Assembly (NCBI GenBank): GCA_007119335.1
Contig: SKPU01000101.1
Location: 1 to 10,598, forward strand
Length of the DNA: 10,598 nucleotides
Direction of reading: 5' to 3'
Origin: Syntrophomonadaceae bacterium
GTDB lineage: Bacteria > Bacillota > Dethiobacteria > DTU022
In this document: positions 7,701 through 10,598 of the stretch, piece after piece
How positions within the stretch are numbered: the first letter of the stretch is position 1
Layout: every line of letters begins with the position of its first letter
Program-made: the position numbers and the translations under genes
The notes under the pieces: generated by a model
Database searches by the model: none
The model's input: only the letters and a program-made list of their open reading frames with translations
What the model was told of the DNA's origin: nothing

Positions 7701-7987
7701 GCGGCAGCAGTGTTGCGAGCCTGCGGCTCTTTAAGCACAAGCACCTGGGAAAGTCCGGCCCCATCAAGCTGGCGCCTTACTTCAGCAGCCTGATCGCAGT
7801 GGGTGACCACAACAATATTCAAAGGAGATACCGCAGTGGTAACCCGATCAAAAGTGGCCTCGAATAAAGTTTTTTCAGCAGTTCCCGCCCCGGCAATGGG
7901 CAAAGACAGATACTGTTTGGGAAACAATTCGCGACTAAGCGGCCACAGGCGAGTTCCACTCCCGCCGGCCAAAATTACTACATACAT
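4757..7987 (-). CDS. manC: Fused GDP-mannose pyrophosphorylase / mannose-6-phosphate isomerase / phosphohexomutase
   Basis: This 1076-residue protein joins two normally separate enzymes. Residues 1-468 are a full type II ManC/AlgA: GGSGTRLWPLSR and PKQ (8-25) of the nucleotidyltransferase, FAEKP (178-182), WNSGMF (198-203), DIDWSDLGSWEA (265-276), then a cupin isomerase domain with YRPWGSY (361-367), QSHRHRSENW (392-401) and VQSGKYLGEDDIERF (448-462). After an Ala/Pro-rich linker (about 469-495), residues 496-1076 form a complete alpha-D-phosphohexomutase: FGTGGMRG (540-547), phosphoserine loop TASHNPP with Ser657, metal loop DPDGDR (811-816), sugar loop GYEESCGY (909-916) and phosphate loop RPSGTEPK (1039-1046). 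The mutase resembles Bacillus PgcA more than short ManB/AlgC enzymes, so it may accept glucose or mannose phosphates. A Ser/Gly/Asp-rich insert occupies 577-597. Together the domains could carry fructose-6-phosphate to GDP-mannose in the cytoplasm. GGGGTGATC (7998-7990) is the ribosome binding site. The gene lies 104 nt after the glycosyltransferase gene and overlaps the next by 4 nt. Confidence 0.95.
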   Translation of the reverse strand: MYVVILAGGSGTRLWPLSRELFPKQYLSLPIAGAGTAEKTLFEATFDRVTTAVSPLNIVVVTHCDQAAEVRRQLDGAGLSQVLVLKEPQARNTAAAIGLAACYLQGEAGPDAVMAVLPSDHLIKDHARFNELLLTGRAAAQQYGLVTFGIRPTYPETGYGYICCGEKLDQSTHSVAKFAEKPDLETAKNYLEDSRYLWNSGMFVFRVDALLEQYSKHLPEMYNALYKIDYYKFSNLEEIYQTLEKISIDYGILECADGVTVIPADIDWSDLGSWEAFYQVAPRDEEGNYIKGRVIPVDTENSLIISDQRLIGTAGIKDLVIVDTADALLVCDRKQTQDVKKIVDQLSAQGAKEAREHQTVYRPWGSYTSLEIGDKYQVKRINVNPGSRLSLQSHRHRSENWVVVNGEAYVTINDQQFTVQQGEHIFVPTGARHRMENKGEEPLVFIEVQSGKYLGEDDIERFEDDYGRTDAAGETSCGGDNPAKPSSLPAADANPAQLARQRFEQWLAHPELEADMRRELLAMQDDAEQIQNHFGSELVFGTGGMRGVIGPGLNRINRYIIRRATQGLADYLNKLAAASPSSEGSAGDGDSSKEASLKVAIAYDTRRYSPEFAEAAAGVLAANGIKALLFNDIRPTPVLSYATRELGCAAGIVITASHNPPQYNGYKVYGPDGGQAVSPLVDDLVEAITAVDMFHDVQTMPREEAIAKGLMETIDPALDQSYLEKVKALSLSKPRENIKVVFTPLHGTGEVYIPTLLAEPDYIALFPVEEQSNPDSEFSTVEVPNPEDPAALDMALAKARSVEADLVLATDPDGDRVGTAIRDHRSDYVILSGNQVGALLIEYICSRLMEQEAMPAEPALIKTIVTGDLGRRIAESYGLQVIETLTGFKFIGERIKELEARGTPRFIFGYEESCGYLSGTFVRDKDAIIAAHLIAEMTAYYKEYGKNLLQVLDELQQRFGYHYEDLFTIELEDISEAGRHVAAYHALPAQLGGLQVVEKRDYEQGKGWDLQSGREYELTLPRSPVLHFSLEDGSWFAVRPSGTEPKVKFYLSVTAPEAFAAEQKLARLREAVLEIK

Positions 7988-7989
7988 AA

Positions 7990-7998
7990 GATCACCCC
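7990..7998 (-). promoter_or_regulatory. Extended Shine-Dalgarno site of the GDP-mannose fusion gene
   Basis: GGGGTGATC (read 7998 to 7990) matches the anti-Shine-Dalgarno complement GGAGGTGATC closely and ends 2 nt before the ATG at 7987, leaving 5 nt after the GGGGTG core. It supports independent, strong initiation of the fusion gene despite the 104-nt gap from the preceding gene. Confidence 0.7.
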
Positions 7999-8091
7999 AT
8001 CTTTATTCATAAAAGCGGTCAACTGGATTGTCGTGCCATATCCATTTTTAAAAAACTGTCCTCTTCAGATCCTGCCCGGCTATATAGTTGA

Positions 8092-10425
8092 TCATCCGTT
8101 GTTATTGAAGCTCCAACCTTTTGGCATGAGCAGTTCCTGGGAGAGGCCCTGGTGGGCGACCAGGTGCACTCTTTGCAGGGCCAGGATTACCGAGACAACT
8201 GATTCTGCACCCTGGTTCTGGTTTACACCGGCCGGTTGGATACCGTCGTAGCAGCCACCAAGGGAGAAATGGTAGAGCGGTTGATGAATATCGTTGCTGC
8301 CGAAAAACCAGTTCAAGGCCCATTCCATTTTTTCGAGCCAGTGGGCTTCACCTGACGTCACAAAGGCCTGGTAACAGGAATCGGCCAGGGCCGTGGCATC
8401 GACAGGCTGCTGGTCAAAGCGGGCTTTTTCTCCATCTTTCCTGTACCAACCGTCGTTACCAATAAGCGACAGGTGTCCACCTTCCGGGTTGGTCTGAATA
8501 TCTATTAACCATTGCAAACTTTTTATTCCGCAGTCAAACATTTCTTCGTTTTCCAGGTAGCTGCCGGTCACAATCAAAGCTTGAGACAGGCGGGCATTAT
8601 CGTAGGAGACTATATCCTCACCCCAGTACCAGTCCTCCGAAGCATTCTGCCGGAAAAGCCGAAGCAGGTTTTCTCCGAGTTCACTTAGAATCTGGCGGAC
8701 CCGCCGATCACCTCCGAACCGGCGGAGGTAGTAGTTGGCCCCCAATGCGGTAAAGGCCCAGGCTCGCGGGGAGGTAAAACTACAGGGGGTATTGATAATT
8801 TCCTTAAACAAGCGGTTAGCCAGGCCCAGCAAATCTTCACCGGGCGGATGGGCGATGAGATAGCCAAGCGCCCAGACGGCGCGGCCCTGGCTGTCTTCAG
8901 AACCGGCATCTTCAAGCCAGCAGCGTTCATAATCCATAAAGTTTCGCATCATCTTTTTATCTTCATTAAAAGCATGGAACAGGAAACTCAGGTATGTTTT
9001 GAGAAGCGGAAAAATTGCTTCATCCTTGAAAAGACGCCAATTCATGACTGCCGCAATCAAGGCGCGGGCATTATCGTCAGTGCAGTATCCATGATTGCGG
9101 TTAGGCACCGAGAAAACAGCATGCTGCAGCAGTCCGGTATCATCGGTAAGGGCGCGCAGATGCCTTAAATTGACTTCGGGCAGGATCGCCCGTTCAGTGC
9201 TTTCGGCGCTTTGAGCCGGTTGACAGAGCATTTCGCTATAACTAAATCGGGCCTGTTCGAAAGAAGCAGCGTAATTGCGGGCTACTTCCTTCCAAATCAT
9301 CTGCCGGCCATATTGATAAGAGTTTTTCCGCATCCGGTTACGCAATGCTTCGTCGCTTAATAGATTGGTTACTGCCTCCCCCATCGCCTTGCTGTCCTTA
9401 AAAGGAACCAAGCAGCCGCGATCTTCAGCCAGCAGTTCTTCGGCATAGATGTAGGGGGTGGAGACAACCGCTTTACCACAGGCCAGGGCATAGGCCAGGG
9501 TCCCGGAGGTGATCTGTTCCCGGCTTAAATAAGGGGTGATGTAAACATCGGTGGCAACCAGGAACTGGACCAGGCGTTCGATGGAAACATACTGGTTATA
9601 AAAGGTTACATTTTGCTCTAAGCCCTTATCATAAACCATTTTTTCAAGTTTGTGACGGTATTCTTCGCCATAAAGACGCTTGACCTCCGGGTGGGTCGCC
9701 CCGAGAATAATATAGAGGGCATCCGGATGGACCCTTACAACATCCTCCATCGCCTCGATCGCATATTCAAGCCCTTTGCTTGGGCCGAGCAGGCCAAAAG
9801 TCAAAAGCACTTTGCGCCCTTCCGCCTGGAATTGGTCTTTGTAGTAAGAAGAATCGAGGAAAGGCACATCAGGGGTGCCGTGCGGGATTAAGAGAATTTT
9901 ATCCTCGGGTACCCGGTAGACCCGGATCAGGATATCAACCGCCGCCTGGGCCATCACTACCACGTGGGCTGACAATTCACATATGCGCATCAGGGTTTGC
10001 CTCTGCCCGGGGGTAGGTTCTTCAAGAACGGTGTGCAGAGTGGTGATAGCCGGCTTCTTCAAACCGGCCAGCAGGTAGTTGATATAGTTACCGTCCTCCC
10101 CGCCGAAAATACCGAATTCGTGCTGAACAGAAACGGCATCGACCGGAGAAAGGTTGATAAAATCAGCCGCCCTCCTGTAATCATTGGGCTGCTGATCACG
10201 GATGTGAAAAGCTACTTCACGGTCATAGTTGTAATTTTCATTGGCCCTGTTCAGGGCAATAACCTCAAAATTGCTCTTCTCTTCAATACTGTTTCCACCA
10301 TCACCATAGAGCTGCTGCATGTTGTTCAGTAAATCTGAACAAAAAGTGGCAATCCCACATTTGCGGGGGGGATAAGTTGAAACAAAAGAAACTTTTACGG
10401 GACGCAAAATTTTACCGGGATACAT
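8092..10425 (-). CDS. GT4-family glycosyltransferase fused to a C-terminal alpha/alpha-toroid-like domain
   Basis: From the ATG at 10425 this is a 777-residue protein. Residues 8-395 form a GT-B glycosyltransferase of the GT4 type: VSFVSTYPPRKCGIATF (12-28) at the N-terminal Rossmann fold, QHEFGIFGG (101-109), LHTVLEEPTPGQ (130-141), LIPHGTPDVPF (179-189), the nucleotide-sugar region GLLGPSKGLEYAIEAM (211-226), and SREQITSGTLAYALACGKAV (301-320). The usual second Glu of the EX7E motif is not at its expected place. Residues about 415-765 are a second domain rich in paired helices, with GYCTDDNARAL (446-456), SPRAWAFTALGA (552-563), YDNARLSQAL (608-617), PVDATALADS (674-683) and NQNQGAESVVS (735-745). 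This pattern suggests an (alpha/alpha) toroid as in many carbohydrate-active enzymes. No signal peptide or membrane span is seen, so it is cytoplasmic. The GDP-mannose enzyme downstream makes mannosyl transfer the likeliest activity. The toroid could modify, bind or trim the product. Confidence 0.9.
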   Translation of the reverse strand: MYPGKILRPVKVSFVSTYPPRKCGIATFCSDLLNNMQQLYGDGGNSIEEKSNFEVIALNRANENYNYDREVAFHIRDQQPNDYRRAADFINLSPVDAVSVQHEFGIFGGEDGNYINYLLAGLKKPAITTLHTVLEEPTPGQRQTLMRICELSAHVVVMAQAAVDILIRVYRVPEDKILLIPHGTPDVPFLDSSYYKDQFQAEGRKVLLTFGLLGPSKGLEYAIEAMEDVVRVHPDALYIILGATHPEVKRLYGEEYRHKLEKMVYDKGLEQNVTFYNQYVSIERLVQFLVATDVYITPYLSREQITSGTLAYALACGKAVVSTPYIYAEELLAEDRGCLVPFKDSKAMGEAVTNLLSDEALRNRMRKNSYQYGRQMIWKEVARNYAASFEQARFSYSEMLCQPAQSAESTERAILPEVNLRHLRALTDDTGLLQHAVFSVPNRNHGYCTDDNARALIAAVMNWRLFKDEAIFPLLKTYLSFLFHAFNEDKKMMRNFMDYERCWLEDAGSEDSQGRAVWALGYLIAHPPGEDLLGLANRLFKEIINTPCSFTSPRAWAFTALGANYYLRRFGGDRRVRQILSELGENLLRLFRQNASEDWYWGEDIVSYDNARLSQALIVTGSYLENEEMFDCGIKSLQWLIDIQTNPEGGHLSLIGNDGWYRKDGEKARFDQQPVDATALADSCYQAFVTSGEAHWLEKMEWALNWFFGSNDIHQPLYHFSLGGCYDGIQPAGVNQNQGAESVVSVILALQRVHLVAHQGLSQELLMPKGWSFNNNG

Positions 10426-10428
10426 CCT

Positions 10429-10437
10429 GATCACCTC
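10429..10437 (-). promoter_or_regulatory. Shine-Dalgarno site that fixes the glycosyltransferase start at 10425
   Basis: GAGGTGATC (read 10437 to 10429) is an almost full complement of the 16S rRNA tail, with 6 nt between GAGGTG and the ATG at 10425. The open frame continues upstream to 10548, but those 41 extra residues overlap another gene's end and are unlike the start of any GT-B fold, while VKVSFVSTYPP comes just after the ATG at 10425. Confidence 0.85.
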
Positions 10438-10449
10438 ACATTTTAGTAA

Positions 10450-10464
10450 GCGAATTGAATTCGC
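10450..10464. repeat. Perfect 7-1-7 inverted repeat upstream of the GT4-toroid gene
   Basis: GCGAATT (10450-10456) and AATTCGC (10458-10464) are perfect inverted repeats around one central base, in the 79-nt gap between the two glycosyltransferase genes. The centre is too tight for a full RNA hairpin (only the outer four pairs could form). It could be a dimeric protein-binding site or chance. Confidence 0.35.
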
Positions 10465-10504
10465 CTGACTATCCTTAGCTGATCGCTTGATTGCAAATGA
10501 TTGG

Positions 10505-10598
10505 TTAGCTTTGAACGATTTTTTTATAGACTGCCAGGTAGCGGTCAACCATCAGGTTGACGGTAAAGTTTTTCTCGACATGGCTCCGGCAGGCCTGG
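10505..10598 (-). CDS. C-terminal end of a probable glycosyltransferase (partial, start beyond the right edge)
   Basis: Reading the minus strand from 10597, one frame stays open for 30 codons and ends in TAA at 10507-10505. It gives a tail containing HVEKNF and FTVNLMVDRYLAVYKKI, the kind of helix that closes many GT4 glycosyltransferases, where the last helix crosses back to the N-terminal domain and often reads M-V-x-x-Y-x-x-V-Y. The other two frames do not give a plausible protein end. The gene is co-directional with the GT4-toroid gene 79 nt downstream, so the operon continues to the right. Only the tail is visible, so the family call is tentative. Confidence 0.6.
   Translation of the reverse strand, partial: QACRSHVEKNFTVNLMVDRYLAVYKKIVQS

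Noticed and set aside
8017..8022. TTGACC on the minus strand near the fusion-gene start
   Set aside because: At the right spacing the -10 position is occupied by the GGGGTG of the ribosome binding site, so no promoter forms.
8050..8070. CTG...CAG followed by a run of T on the minus strand, as a terminator after the GT4-toroid gene
   Set aside because: The stem is only three base pairs, too weak for a rho-independent terminator.
8081..8109. Possible promoter TTCAAT-N17-TATATA on the minus strand before the GDP-mannose fusion gene
   Set aside because: Only three and four of six consensus bases match. The gap is AT-rich enough for this to occur by chance, and read-through from the upstream gene is simpler.
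10426..10548. Upstream extension of the GT4-toroid reading frame to 10548
   Set aside because: It overlaps the end of the preceding glycosyltransferase gene, has no family-like sequence, and the strong GAGGTGATC before 10425 marks the real start.

Overview
The window looks like chromosomal DNA of a Gram-positive-type bacterium, most likely a member of the Bacillota (Clostridia-like) with moderate GC content. This rests on strong extended Shine-Dalgarno sequences (AGGAGG, GAGGTGATC), sigma-A-like promoters, a LytR-CpsA-Psr (LCP) wall-ligase-type protein, a Big2-domain surface protein with a sortase-like C-terminus, and an ABC-F ATPase closest in style to Bacillus YdiF. I cannot name a species. 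No rRNA, tRNA, CRISPR array, insertion sequence or phage gene is visible.

Layout. (1) Positions 1-1066, minus strand: the N-terminal 355 codons of an ABC-F ATPase that runs off the left edge, with its own promoter at 1110-1138. (2) A 218-nt divergent intergenic region carries back-to-back promoters. (3) Positions 1285-3559, plus strand: a small Big2-domain surface protein, an LCP-family protein, and a very basic single-pass membrane protein overlapping the LCP gene by 4 nt (GTGA), closed by a rho-independent terminator at 3591-3628. (4) Positions 3627-10598, minus strand: a co-directional cluster converging on the plus-strand operon. In transcription order it holds the last 30 codons of a probable glycosyltransferase, a 777-aa GT4 glycosyltransferase fused to a C-terminal alpha/alpha-toroid-like domain, a 1076-aa fusion of GDP-mannose pyrophosphorylase/mannose-6-phosphate isomerase with a phosphohexomutase, and an FAD-dependent L-2-hydroxyglutarate-dehydrogenase-like oxidoreductase coupled by an ATGA overlap. 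The promoter of this cluster must lie beyond the right edge unless internal ones exist.

How the parts may work together. The fusion enzyme has the domains for all three steps from fructose-6-phosphate to GDP-mannose in one chain. The adjacent glycosyltransferases are the obvious consumers, so the minus-strand cluster probably makes a mannose-containing glycan or glycoconjugate. The plus-strand genes form a cell-envelope module: LCP proteins attach glycans to peptidoglycan, and the Big2 protein looks surface-anchored. A link between the two convergent modules is inference from proximity only. The most notable items are the ManC-phosphohexomutase fusion, the GT4-toroid fusion with a degenerate EX7E motif, the LCP-coupled Arg-rich membrane protein, and the PXTG-like sorting signal. 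Two starts were chosen downstream of the longest open frames (1285 and 10425) because of their ribosome binding sites.
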